Below, piece by piece: positions 1 to 10,149 of a DNA stretch of 56,666 nucleotides. The notes under the pieces were generated by a model. That model saw only the letters and a list, made by a program, of their open reading frames with translations. It did no database searches and was not told the origin of the DNA. The first letter of the stretch is position 1, and each line of letters opens with the position of its first letter. Source of the stretch: Verrucomicrobiaceae bacterium (lineage in GTDB: Bacteria; Verrucomicrobiota; Verrucomicrobiia; Verrucomicrobiales; DEV007); contig JAACDM010000154.1 in NCBI GenBank assembly GCA_009936795.1, positions 1-56,666 of the forward strand. Reading direction: 5' to 3'. A program made the translations under genes and the position numbers.

Positions 1-99
1 GTAAAGCTTCTCACTTCGAATCGTTTCTAAACCTCTGGGCTATAAGCACTTGGGTGAAAATCTGAATTAATGGATTAGCCCTAAGGACGGTGACGCTGA

Positions 100-1179
100 T
101 CATAATCCAAGATACTCTTTGCTTCGAGCAAAGACGTCTCGCTGGACGCCTAGTGCGGCCTTCAGCTTGACATCGCGGTCCCACGAATTGCGGGTGGTGC
201 ATAGATCCCAGAGCTGTCGCAGTGTGAGGTTGAGGGGGTAGAGCCACGGTGCCACAAGAGGTGTGTTTGTAAGTGGGTAATCCGTGCCGTAGAGTAGTCG
301 GCCTTCGAGGCGTTTGTCATTGATTACCTTGCGTAGGTACTTGCGGCGGTTGAACTGTGTGAGGGTTGAGAGGTCGGCGACCAGGGTGGGGTAATCTGGC
401 ATCATCTCGAGGAGGCGCTCAGCGTTGTCCTGGCCTTGGGATTTTCCAGAGCTGGCCACATGTGCTGCGATGACACGTACGCCGAGCGAAAGAGGCAACT
501 TGAGTAGGTGGGGATCGCCGAGGGCGTTGTTGGTCTTGGAGAATGAATCTTCGTCACCGACGTGGGTGAGTAAAGGAAGGTCGAGTTCGACGAGCTTCTC
601 GTAGTAGGGAACATGACGTTCGTCAGCCGGGTTGATGTTCTGAATGTTGGGAAGCCATTTGAGGAGGGCGGCGCCGTTTGTCTTTGACCAGTCCAGCTCC
701 TCAAGAGCGTCCGGGCGATTTGGATGTACGCTGGCTCCAAAGTGAAGCTCGGGATACGCCTTGACGGTTTCGCCAACGAAGCGGTTTGGCACAAAGATCT
801 CGCTGGCGAGACGGTCCAATGCACCACTCTGTTTGTAAGGCGCGTCCATGGCCAGAATGACAGCGCCATTGACATGGTTGGACTCGCGGATAGAGCGCGC
901 GATGATCTCCATTAAGATCTGGTCACCTGTAGTGGTGACCTGTTTCACATTGCTGCCGAAGACGCGCATGTAGAGTCCAAACTTCCAGCTACCCCGCATT
1001 TCATCAGAAATCCAAGCGCCGCTGTTGCCGGCGCCGATGCCTGCGGTGTGGCAGTGCATGTCGATAATGCCATGAGGAGGCGGTGAAACTGCGGGGTGGA
1101 GCGGCCCCTTGAATAGCAGTAGCCGCAAGAGGAACAGCGCCAACAGTAGGAGTGTACAGACAATGATTGCAGTTGTCAT
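100..1179 (-). CDS. Membrane-anchored amidohydrolase-family metal-dependent hydrolase
   Basis: A 359-residue protein with one N-terminal transmembrane segment (about residues 4-24, rich in Leu) followed by a TIM-barrel hydrolase of the amidohydrolase-2 type. The metal-site signature DMHCHT follows the anchor at about residue 40. Further family landmarks are a conserved HPNRPD segment, a THVGDED segment, an AAHVAS segment and a late YGTDYP segment that supplies the expected last catalytic Asp. Family members hydrolyse or decarboxylate small carboxylated or cyclic substrates; nothing here identifies the substrate. The frame stays open upstream to a TTG at 1215, but the ATG at 1179 leads straight into the hydrophobic anchor and is preferred. 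No operon partner is visible: the gene is transcribed away from the decayed genes to its right. The family is fairly sure, the reaction unknown. Confidence 0.75.
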   Translation of the reverse strand: MTTAIIVCTLLLLALFLLRLLLFKGPLHPAVSPPPHGIIDMHCHTAGIGAGNSGAWISDEMRGSWKFGLYMRVFGSNVKQVTTTGDQILMEIIARSIRESNHVNGAVILAMDAPYKQSGALDRLASEIFVPNRFVGETVKAYPELHFGASVHPNRPDALEELDWSKTNGAALLKWLPNIQNINPADERHVPYYEKLVELDLPLLTHVGDEDSFSKTNNALGDPHLLKLPLSLGVRVIAAHVASSGKSQGQDNAERLLEMMPDYPTLVADLSTLTQFNRRKYLRKVINDKRLEGRLLYGTDYPLTNTPLVAPWLYPLNLTLRQLWDLCTTRNSWDRDVKLKAALGVQRDVFARSKEYLGL

Positions 1180-1473
1180 TCCAGCGAGTTTCGTGGTTTC
1201 GGATGCCGCCGACAATACTTTTAGTTAGGATTGACTGGAATATGATTGGGAGTCAAAACGCTCTGAAGTATCATTTTCGTGGTGTGTCAAGAAGCGGTTG
1301 TCGCGGCGTTCTCTTGAATGATGTCCAGTTGGGAGATCTCTTTCAGCGAAAGCCTGGATCCATTCCCTGCGATTGTAGGGAAGCTTCATACGGTAATGAC
1401 ATTTCCAGGATCGCAAGAGATCAGACGGTGGGGGTGTTTGATGAATAGTTGATGTTATGTTAGTTTTGGTTGC
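1180..1473. other. Gene-poor spacer between divergent genes
   Basis: About 290 bases between the amidohydrolase start and the start of a decayed membrane-protein gene. Short open frames exist on both strands, but none has a recognisable motif, a plausible start context or a family resemblance. It presumably contains the two divergent promoters. I could not place convincing -35/-10 boxes. Confidence 0.4.
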
Positions 1474-1875
1474 ATGAAGACGAAGGTATTCTATAATCGG
1501 GTGATGAAAGAGCTTTCCCTCTTTGTCGCCTTTGTTGCCGCAGGATGGCTTATCGCCCTTTCCGCTTAGACGATTTATACGGTAGTGCTAGTAAGTGACG
1601 GTTTCCGTTCGACCTCCCTGACGGACTATCGCCAAGGCCTTGTCGGTGCCTTGAACTATGCCTTTCCGTTGGCAATTGGTTGCCTGCTGTTCCTGCGAAA
1701 AGTCTACAGCTAAGCGCTGGTTAGTCGCGATCTGTTTGTGCTCTGCATGTTGACGGGTGTGCTTGGTTACTATCTCGGCTTCAAGGCAAAGGAGTATGCC
1801 TTCCCTCAGAATGGCGAGAGCGAGTTCGTAAAGGCTATCTGGTGGTTGCCTGACCCAGAACCTGAATTGTCGTGA
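1474..1875 (+). pseudogene. Small integral membrane protein gene with two in-frame stops
   Basis: Read straight through, the frame from the ATG at 1474 to the TGA at 1873-1875 encodes about 133 residues that look like a genuine four-helix membrane protein. It starts MKTKVFYNRVMKELSLFVAF and continues with hydrophobic stretches around LVGALNYAFPLAIGCLLFL and LCMLTGVLGYYLGFK. Two stops interrupt it without shifting the frame: TAG at 1567-1569, after the first helix, and TAA at 1711-1713, after the third. Both would be Gln codons if T were C. I do not recognise the family. The continued hydrophobic periodicity after each stop is the evidence that this was one gene. It is most likely a recent pseudogene; readthrough or sequence error are alternatives. 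Confidence 0.6.
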
Positions 1876-2094
1876 TCTTGGGGCGGAATAGAGGTGTAGG
1901 CAGCGAATAGTGGTGTGATAAGCCGTTGGCATGGCGGAGCTGACTGAACTGAACCGTTTGCGTCCGCCAATGAGACGATGTTCCCTCTCATCTAAAGTGT
2001 GGGTTTCCTTCGATGGCGGCATGTTGTAGGCTGATGCGTGGTAGGCTCTTGCCCCCTAGGGCTCCTTTCGCGAAACCCTCCTGCATCAAGTCCT

Positions 2095-5000
2095 ATGATC
2101 TCTCCGTCTTTTAGTTCTCTGTGGTTTCTGTGTGTTCTGACCTGGCTTTGCTCACCGCACGCTGAGGCTGGCTTCGCCTTGAATGGGAACCAGTTTACCG
2201 AAGGCGAGGAGATCACCGCGAGCTTCTCAGAGTCGCCAGGGAATTCGACGGATTGGGTGGGTATCTATAGTGATCCTGGTAATGGTCCGGTCGACGGGGT
2301 GTTTGTTGGGGGCTCGACGATTTAGCGGTACACAAGTGGGACGCAGACTGCTGGAGCTGGAGTGGTTGATGGCTCCGTGACCTTTGCTAGTCCAGGATTG
2401 GCTCCTGGAAACTACATTGCTTTCTTCATGGCTAATGACGGGTATGAATCGATTGAGGATCCGGTCCCGTTTGCCGTGAGGGTGGCTGGTGAGGTGGCAC
2501 CAGAGTTCTTGGTGGATCCTGTATCTTTAGTTCGCGCTGAAGTTGGGGGTGCTTATGGCGGACGGTTGGGTGCTTATGTCAGTGATCCTGGTGATGAATT
2601 GGCGTTTGCTAAGGTTTCTGGTGCTGAATGGCTGATGGTTGGTGAGAGTGGAGATTTATCTGGAGTGCCGGCTGAGACAGATTTAGGGGAGAATGTATTT
2701 ATTATCAGTGTCACCGATTCTGCTGGGCTTTCTGATCAGGCGGGAGTGACGATTGCGGTGACACCAGTCGGAGGGGCACCTGTGGAATCGGTGGGCGTGA
2801 TGACGTACAACCTTTGGGTAGGAGGAACGACGTCCAAGAACCTTGCGGCGATTATCAAGTCAGGGGCGGATGTCTTGGGCTTGCAGGAAACGAATGGACA
2901 GGCGGCGCGACACGCCGAATCGTTAGGCTGGCACGCTCTGCAGTCAGGTGGCAGCACTGCGGTGCTTAGCAAATATCCTATCATTGAAACCTATGCGGCT
3001 GGCGCTGGCGTTGGTGCCCGCATCCGCATCAGCACAGACCCTTTTCAGGAGATTGTGGTGTGGAGTTGCCATCTCACGGCGTTTCCTCATGGGCCGTATG
3101 ACGGTTGTTTTGATGGTGCTTCTGAAGCGAGTATCCTTGGCAATGAGACGGTGTCTGGTCGGTTGCCGCAAGTGCAGACGATCTTGACTGCGATGGAGGG
3201 GCAGCTTGGCAATGCGGATCAAGTGCCGGTGTTCTTAGTAGGGGATTTTAACACGCCTTCTCATCTCGATTGGACGGAGGCGACTGCTGCCTCGCATTGT
3301 GATTTATGCGATCAATTGGCCAGTGACGCTGGCAGTGGCTGCGGCTGACCTCACGGACGCCTACCGGGCGGTCCACCCTGATCCGGCGGTTCGCCCAGGC
3401 AATACATGGTCACCGATTGTGTCGCTGCGGGAAAACACTGGGCTCACCCCTGAGCCGCAGGATCGAATTGACATGATTCATTACAAGGGCGCCGATGTAG
3501 AGGTACAAAGCGCTGAGGTTTACGTGTTGCCCGGGCCTTTGGAAGACATGCCGAATCATGGTGGCAATGCGTGGGGATCGGATCACGCGTCCGTGGTGGC
3601 CACCTTCATGCTTCCAGAGCCCGATGGGAGTGGTATCCCTTCACTGTTCAGTCCGGTTCCGTCTGACAATGCGAACGAATTGGCGAATACGGGACTGGAT
3701 CTCTCGTGGTCGGGGGGCGCAGGCGCTGATCTCTTCAAGGTGTATTTAGGAAGGACAGACTCTTTGGGCGAAGACGATTTGGTGGCTGAGTTAGATGGTT
3801 CGACTTTTCAGCTGGGAGAGCTGGAAAAAGGCGTGCGCTATTTCTGGCGGGTGGATGTCGTCAAAGGAGAACAGGTCTTGGAGGGGGGGCTGGAGCTTTG
3901 CGACGGATACAGGAGTGAGTCAGGTTGCTCAGTGGGAGTTTGATGAGGGCAGTGGAGAGTCTGTTGGGGATTCGCTAGAGTCAGGGATTTCTGGAGTCTT
4001 TGTCGATGTTGATTCGAATGAGGTATGGACGGACACGAGTATTCTTGGCAAAGGCGTGGCATTGAATCCGTTCGATGGTTGGATTGCGTTTGGCGATGAT
4101 CCTCGGCTGCGACCGACCACGGGTTTAACGGTTTCGGCATGGGTCAACCCGCTTTCATTCGAAGAATGGGGAGGTAGTGCGAGTTTCATTCATGATACGG
4201 GTGCAACGGAAGCGGGATATTCTCTGCACACGCGATCGAATGGTCGATTTGGTTGGGGGGTAGCCTCCGGTGATTCGGGAGTCATTCAGTATCTGACCAG
4301 GCCAACAGGATATGCTCCAGATAGCTGGTATCAGGTGGTTGGCACGTATGATGGCAGCGAGATCACCCTCTACGTCAATGGGCAAGAAGTAAGCCGACAG
4401 GCGCACACGGGCCCCATTGATTGGGAACCGTTGCCTGTCGAAGGGTTTATTGTTGGATCGTATTTGGACGACAACGAAGATCTGCGTTACGATGGCCAGA
4501 TCACGCAGATCGGGGTTTGGCGCAAAGCGCTTACGACGGAGGAGATCCGGAATCTCTTCATTGAAACGGGTTCGGCAATCTGTCCATCATCTCTGACATG
4601 CACAGAGGATAGTGCGAATGGTACAGTAACGTTGACGTGGACTCCAGGAAGGAATGTTAGCGGTAGTGCCCTTGGGGTTCTTCGGGATGGTGTGGTTTTG
4701 ACTGAGCTTGCTTTGGATGCTGATTCCTTTTCAGATTCGCCGCTGAACGCCAACGATCCAGGGACGGTGGAGGTTCGTTACACGGTACGGATCAAAGGTG
4801 GTGACCCTAACGAGTGTCCGCCGCTGACGTGTACGGCGAGTTTCTTCAATGGGCAGATCACTGATGATCTCGTGCTCTACCTAGGGTTTGATGGGGATTT
4901 CGTCGATCGGTCTCCTTCTTCCATCACGGGGACGGTATCCGGGGCTCCTCTGTCTGTTGATGGGCGTGTGGGCCAGTCGTTTCAGTTCGATGATATGGCG

Positions 5001-6824
5001 GAGCCTCGTCAGTATGTATCGATGGGAGATTCAGAGGCGCTGCGATTTGGTACCGAAACGGACTTCAGCGTGTCGCTTTGGGTGAAGTCAACGTCTGCAT
5101 TCACCGACAATCGAGAGAGTGGAGGCACCAACTACGATCCCGCAATAATTTCTAACAAAGACTGGAATTCAGGGGTCAATCCAGGTTGGGTGATTGCCGG
5201 AAATAGCTCTAATCAAGGAAATGGCATTGGGAATTTGGAATGGAATATCGGTGATGGCTCTGCTAGAGCAGATTTCGACCAAACCAATTTGCAGATCAAT
5301 GATGGTGATTGGCATCACATCTTAGTGAGCCACGATCGAGATGAGAATGCGGTGTTTTATGTCGATGGGAATCAGGCGGGTGAAGTGGACATCTCCGGCA
5401 TCGGCGACATCGATTCGGATTTGCTAACGAACGTTGGAACGGATGGTGCCGAGGGTGCGACGTGGGAGAACTGGTTTCCTGGTGCGCTCGATGACGTCGC
5501 GATCTGGCGGCGAGTCGTGAGCGCGGAAGAGGTCGCGACGATTTTTCAAAATGGACAGCAAGGAGTAGGCTTGCCTTCCGCAGGCGATCTCGATGGCGAT
5601 GGCCTCCCCGACGATTGGGAAACGGCAAACTTTGGCGGTATCGGTGAGTTCAATGGGGTGGGGGATCCAGATGACGACGGCTTGTCGAATTTAGGGGAGT
5701 GGCGAGAAAAGACCGATCCAAACGCTGAAGACTCTGATTCCGATGGGGCCAGTGATGGCCGCGAAGTTGCTTTTGGGACGGAACCCTTGAGTGCGGAGAG
5801 TGTGCCGCCTGCCAATGGCGTGGTCAGCACAGTCTCGAATAGCCGTCTCCAGGATTGGTCGAATGAAGCCGTGTGGTCCGATAGTTTGGCGCCGGGAGCG
5901 GGGAAGGCGTATTTCGTTAACGGTAGAGCACCGCTTCTGCGCACACCGTTAGAAACGAATCCAGTCTTCGGTGGAGCGTCGCTGATGCTTCTCGAAGGGA
6001 GTCAGCTGCGGCTCCAACATAGTGGGACAGCAAACGTGCCGGAGCTTGTTCTCAATGGCGGGGAACTTGTTTTCGATGGTGTCGAAGGTGGCAATGTGGG
6101 ACTGGGCGGTGGGACCTTGAGTGTGACCAACGAGTCGCGGATTGCCCCTGGGAATTCTGGCACGATCAGTATTCAATAGCAGATCACAGGAGAGGGTGTG
6201 TTGGTGATTGCTGCGCAAGGGGAAGGGGCCACGGTGGCTGTCAATTATCGAGGCAACACGTTTACGGGCACTTGGAACATTGAGAGCGGGCGGTTGGTAG
6301 CGCAAGATGCCCGGGCCCTGGAGGGCTCAAATATTACGATGGGGGGTGGCGGTTTGGATCCTGGAGGCAACCTCAACAGCCCCGAAGCGACGTTAACTCT
6401 CGCCAGTGCTGAGAGCACGGTCGTGTTTCGGCATCAGATGGCGTTCAAGTCGGTGAAGATCGTCCCTGAGGGGGGAACTGAGATTGCCTTAGACAACGGC
6501 GAGTATGATAGTGCTGCGCTCAGTGATTTGGGCCTTGGGTTCATCTTTGGTGAGGGCGATGGCTTGTTGATCGTGGGTGGTGTATTGACCGAACCGGAGA
6601 CGAGCCCATTTCAGATTCTGGCCGTTGATGATCTAGGGAACGGGAAGCTCTCGGTGACCTGGATGAGCGAGCCTGGAGTGGTTTATGGCATTCAAATGAC
6701 CCCGGATTTGCAGGCACCTTGGCAAGAGCTAGGCATGGAAGAAGGTGCCGATGGAATCGAGACTGGATTCGAGTTGGAGCGCTCTGAGGGCCTCGGATTT
6801 GTCCGAATTGTTCGAAATCAGTGA
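2095..6824 (+). pseudogene. Decayed giant secreted endonuclease/phosphatase-LamG-TSP3 protein
   Basis: A broken gene for a roughly 1,570-residue exported protein. In order it has a signal peptide ending around SPHAEA, a beta domain, a putative Ig-like domain, an endonuclease/exonuclease/phosphatase fold (VMTYNLWVGG, LGLQET, VGDFNTPSHLDW, GSDHASV), two LamG-type domains (from about 3930 and 4870), a calcium-binding thrombospondin-3 stretch (LDGDGLPDDWE, DDDGLSNLGEW) and a passenger-like beta region ending in a C-terminal domain also seen in its neighbours. Lesions: in-frame TAG at 2323-2325, probably from the Trp of STIWRYT; a one-base insertion near 3298; a one-base insertion in a run of seven G at 3883-3889; and in-frame TAG at 6177-6179. 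After each lesion the homologous reading resumes at once. The layout matches the intact 26684-30550 gene, so it is a decayed paralogue-like exoenzyme. Function while intact: possibly a secreted nuclease or phosphodiesterase. Confidence 0.8.
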
Positions 6825-6920
6825 CTTCACCAGGTAATTCGTTGCCTCTGAGTGTGTTATCTACTTGCTCATACCGGCAAAACTAGCGATCATATCTGAG
6901 ATTTTAACGGACGGATTCCA

Positions 6921-7679
6921 ATGAAACTAAAACGCGTGAATTTCTTTTAGTTTGCCAGTGCCGGGCTCATGAGCTTGGCATTTGCACATGCTGTGCACGC
7001 TGCCACGGTGTATGCCGATGATTTCGACGGCACTGCGGTCGATGCCGGTCTCGGTTATTCCTATTGGGACGCACGCAGCGGGGACCCTACGGATTGGGCA
7101 TCCACTGGAAATTGGTGGTACAACTCGTCCTACGATTCGGCTCGGCGCCCCACTCCGCGAAGTGGTGAGCAGGCACTCCACGGTGTCTCTTATTATAATT
7201 GGAATACACTTTCGACGAACTTCCAGGCAGGCAACCATTCTCTTTCCGTATGGGTTCAGGGCGATTCGGATGCCGTTGACGCGACGGATTCGATTTGGCT
7301 CTACCTCTACGATGGCAGTCAAACGGATGCCTTTTCAGTCGGGACCCAAACATTTGATGGGGCGAGCCTCTTTGCGGCTCGATTTGATGCAGACGGAATG
7401 ACGGCCGAAGTTATCAATGCTGGAGGGGGAAGCATTGGAGCATTTTCCGGTATTAATAGGAGCGGGGGCTCGGAATGGTCTCAGGCTGTCATCAATTATG
7501 CGATTGGTGACGGTGATCCGTTTATTGGCACTCCCATTGGGATCGCCCTCTACGGAAATGGAGATGTGGCTTTTGATGATGTTGAGGTTTCCGTGGACGC
7601 TATTCCTGAGCCGAGCACGGTCGGTCTGCTAGGCTTGGGCTTACTCAGCCTTCTTAGGCGTGGGCGCTCCAAAGCATAG
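6921..7679 (+). pseudogene. PEP-CTERM protein gene with in-frame TAG inside its signal peptide
   Basis: From the ATG at 6921 the frame reads MKLKRVNFF, then TAG (6948-6950), then FASAGLMSLAFAHAVHA and a mature domain beginning ATVYADDFDG. Together these make a perfect signal peptide apart from the stop. The mature part is a beta-rich LamG/concanavalin-like extracellular domain with no catalytic motif. It ends with a textbook PEP-CTERM sorting signal: PEPST, a hydrophobic helix (VGLLGLGLLSLL) and an Arg-rich tail. Such tails are recognised by an exosortase, which must be encoded elsewhere. Restart at the ATG at 6969 would leave only an 11-residue, uncharged leader, so secretion would probably fail. 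The stop would be Gln (CAG) if T were C. A strong terminator follows at 7716. Called a pseudogene, with readthrough not excluded. Confidence 0.7.
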
Positions 7680-7715
7680 TCAAGGGCATGGGCCCGGAAA
7701 CCAATTAACTTTCTA

Positions 7716-7748
7716 GGCCGTGTATCTCTTTGAGATGCACGGCCTTTT
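7716..7748 (+). terminator. Rho-independent terminator
   Basis: A 13-bp inverted repeat (7716-7728 with 7732-7744) closes a three-base TTT loop. It pairs throughout, with one T-G wobble, and is followed directly by TTTT. It ends transcription of the PEP-CTERM gene and separates it from the sulfotransferase gene, which begins 14 bases further on. Confidence 0.85.
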
Positions 7749-7761
7749 CATTTAAGCCGTC

Positions 7762-9378
7762 ATGTCTTCCAAAGCCAACAAGCGCGGCGCCCGGGTCAAG
7801 CGCAAACGGCAAGAGGTTCGGGCTGCGACGGCCGCTATCAGACGGCCATTGAAAGAGAAAGGGCCGTCCGGTATTGTGAAGCGGGCGATGAAGGCCTGGA
7901 AGGACGCCCAGTTCGACAAGTCGATTGAGCTTTTTGAGAGGGCCCGCAAGATACACCCCAATCGGGTTGAGATTCTCTTGGATTTGGGGCGTGCCTATGG
8001 GATGCGTTACCGTTACGAGGAAGCAGAGGCTTGTTTTTCTCAAGCTCTCAAACCTTGCCCTAACAATGCTAAAAATCTGCGTGTCTTGGGTGAGAATTAT
8101 CGGACTCTTGCGCGGTTTCCTCGAGCGTCTGAGTGTCTTACCCGAGCGTTGACTTGTCAGCCTCGCGATGTCGAGGCGCTTATCTCTCTTGCCGAAGTAT
8201 CGGAACGATTGCATCGGCTAGATGATGCTGCTGAGGCGATCGACCGGGTGCTGGCCCTTGATCCCGGGCATACCACGGCACTTTTCCTCCAAGCGAAACT
8301 GGCGAGACGAGCGGGTGACAGCGAACGGGCGGAAAACCTTCTTAGGGATCAGCTGAGTAGACCAACCAAGTTGTTAGAGCCGCGTTGGCGGGGTTGGTAT
8401 GAACTCGCCTCAGTGCTCGATAAGCAGAAGAGGTATGAAGAAGCGTTTCAGGCGCTGGAGAAAGCGAAGCGGGTGTTGCAGAAAGCTGGAAAACAGGTGC
8501 GTGGTGGGGCGGATCTTGTAGAGCAGAACAATCGTGAGATGCTCGAACATCTAACCGAAGAGCATTTGGAACGGTGGCGTGAAGACCAGGATACGTTGGG
8601 GGCTCCTGAGCAGTTGGCGCTTCTTTGTGGGCATCCGCGTTCGGGAACGACGTTGATTGAGCAGGTGCTGGATTCACATCCGGGGCTCGTGAGTGCCGAT
8701 GAGACCACCATTATGAGCGACGATGTTTACATCGCACTGGGAGATCTACTCCCTGAGGCTGTGAATCCCGCCGATAGGTTGGATGTCGCATCGGTTGAGA
8801 TGTTGTCGGGAGTGCGCTCCAATTACCTGCGTTATTCGGAAGCGTTTCTTGGTCAGGCAATGAACGGTCGCATGCTGCTCGATAAGAACCCAGAGCTCAC
8901 GATGATTCTGCCGGTGATCAATCGTGTGTTTCCGGAGATGAAGATTCTGTTTGCTCTACGCGATCCTCGGGATGTGTGCCTGAGCTGCTTCATGCAGCCG
9001 CTGCCAATGAACTCCGTTAGTGTGAACTACCTGTCCATCGAGAGCACTTTTAAGAAGTACGCCACCACGATGCAAACTTGGCTGACGCTTCGTCCGATAT
9101 TGTCCTGTGATTGGATGGAGACACGGTATGAAGATAATGTGGCCAATTTGGAGGCAGAGACTCGAAAGATTCTTGGCTTTCTTGGTTTGGAATGGGACGA
9201 GACAGTACTGAACTATCATCAGCGTGCTAGTCAGAAACATGTGAGGTCGCCGACCTATGAAGCCGTGACCAAGCCCGTCTACTCGACAGCAGTTCAGCGA
9301 TGGCGAAACTATGAGGAATGGTTAGGTCCTCACCTTGAGCTCTTGGATCCCTTTGTTCGCGCCTTTGGCTATTCTTGA
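7762..9378 (+). CDS. TPR-repeat sulfotransferase-family protein
   Basis: A 538-residue cytosolic protein. After a basic N-terminus (residues 1-40) come tetratricopeptide repeats (about 45-265; for example the RYEEAEACFSQAL, RLDDAAEAIDRVL and RYEEAFQALEKA helices). Then comes a sulfotransferase domain with the 5'-phosphosulfate-binding loop HPRSGTTLIEQVLDSHP at about residue 290, the DKNPE segment and the ALRDPRDVCLS motif that contacts the 3'-phosphate of PAPS. Fused TPR-sulfotransferases are common in marine bacteria and are thought to sulfate glycans or peptides; the acceptor cannot be read from the sequence. It is a single gene: a terminator lies just before it and the phosphonate operon converges on its stop codon with six bases between them. 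The fold is secure, the substrate unknown. Confidence 0.85.
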   Translation: MSSKANKRGARVKRKRQEVRAATAAIRRPLKEKGPSGIVKRAMKAWKDAQFDKSIELFERARKIHPNRVEILLDLGRAYGMRYRYEEAEACFSQALKPCPNNAKNLRVLGENYRTLARFPRASECLTRALTCQPRDVEALISLAEVSERLHRLDDAAEAIDRVLALDPGHTTALFLQAKLARRAGDSERAENLLRDQLSRPTKLLEPRWRGWYELASVLDKQKRYEEAFQALEKAKRVLQKAGKQVRGGADLVEQNNREMLEHLTEEHLERWREDQDTLGAPEQLALLCGHPRSGTTLIEQVLDSHPGLVSADETTIMSDDVYIALGDLLPEAVNPADRLDVASVEMLSGVRSNYLRYSEAFLGQAMNGRMLLDKNPELTMILPVINRVFPEMKILFALRDPRDVCLSCFMQPLPMNSVSVNYLSIESTFKKYATTMQTWLTLRPILSCDWMETRYEDNVANLEAETRKILGFLGLEWDETVLNYHQRASQKHVRSPTYEAVTKPVYSTAVQRWRNYEEWLGPHLELLDPFVRAFGYS

Positions 9379-9384
9379 ATGGGG

Positions 9385-10149
9385 CTACTCAGGTGTCACA
9401 TACGCAGCGGTGATGCCGCCGTCTACGGTGAATTCGGTGCCCGTGACGAAGCTGGATTCATCACTAGCGAGATAGAGAGCTGCTTGGGCCATCTCACGCG
9501 CTTCACCGAAGCGCCCCATCGGAACATGGACGAGGCGTCGCTGTTTCTTCTCTTCGGTATTGAGGAACTTCATGAGAAGTTCGGTTCGCAATGGACCGGG
9601 ACAGAGGGCGTTGACACGAATGTTCTCGCGGGCGTGAATCACTGCGAGTTCCCGGCTCATGGCGAGAACGCCACCCTTGGATGCTGTGTAAGCGAGTTGA
9701 GGGGTGGCTGCCCCTAGTAGCGCGACGAATGAGGCGGTGTTGATAATGGAGCCGCCGCCAGCACGTTTGAGAGCGGGGATGCCGTGTTTGCAACCAAGGA
9801 AGACTCCTTTGAGGTTGACGTTCATGGTGAGATCCCAAATGCCTTCGTCGGTGCTTTCGGAATCACCGTCATCGCTGTGCATGATGCCAGCATTGTTGAA
9901 CAAGATGTCTAATTTACCAAAGGTACTTTCGGCATGAGCGATCATCGACTGGCAATCGGCGTCTTTGGAAACGTCTGCGTGAATATAGGTTGCGTTGTCT
10001 CCGAGGGTACCCGCAACAGTTTCGCCTTCGGTATCGTTAACGTCTGTTAGAATGATTGAAGCCCCTTCTCTGGCGAAGAGTTCTGCAGTTTCTTTGCCGA
10101 TGCCACTGGCAGCTCCGGTGATAAGGGCAACTTTGTTTTCGAGTCTCAT
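9385..10149 (-). CDS. SDR-family NAD(P)-dependent oxidoreductase, last gene of phosphonate operon
   Basis: A 254-residue classical short-chain dehydrogenase/reductase. It has the dinucleotide-binding TGAASGIG at residues 11-18, Asp36 at the end of beta-2 (suggesting NAD over NADP), NNAG at about 85, and the catalytic Ser140-Tyr154-Lys158 set (YTASK). The C-terminus has the usual LASDESSFVTGTEFTVDGG. The frame extends 16 codons further upstream, but the ATG at 10149 overlaps the stop of the amidotransferase gene (ATGA) and begins at the conserved family position, so it is chosen. SDRs of this type oxidise secondary alcohols or reduce ketones and aldehydes. Beside the phosphonate enzymes it could oxidise a hydroxylated intermediate or reduce an aldehyde, but this is inference. 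It is the tenth gene of the operon, convergent with the sulfotransferase gene. Confidence 0.85.
   Translation of the reverse strand: MRLENKVALITGAASGIGKETAELFAREGASIILTDVNDTEGETVAGTLGDNATYIHADVSKDADCQSMIAHAESTFGKLDILFNNAGIMHSDDGDSESTDEGIWDLTMNVNLKGVFLGCKHGIPALKRAGGGSIINTASFVALLGAATPQLAYTASKGGVLAMSRELAVIHARENIRVNALCPGPLRTELLMKFLNTEEKKQRRLVHVPMGRFGEAREMAQAALYLASDESSFVTGTEFTVDGGITAAYVTPE

Noticed and set aside
402..875. Long open frames antisense or out of frame inside confirmed genes
   Set aside because: They lie wholly within genes with clear homologous domains and show no motif of their own; they are by-products of GC-rich codon use.
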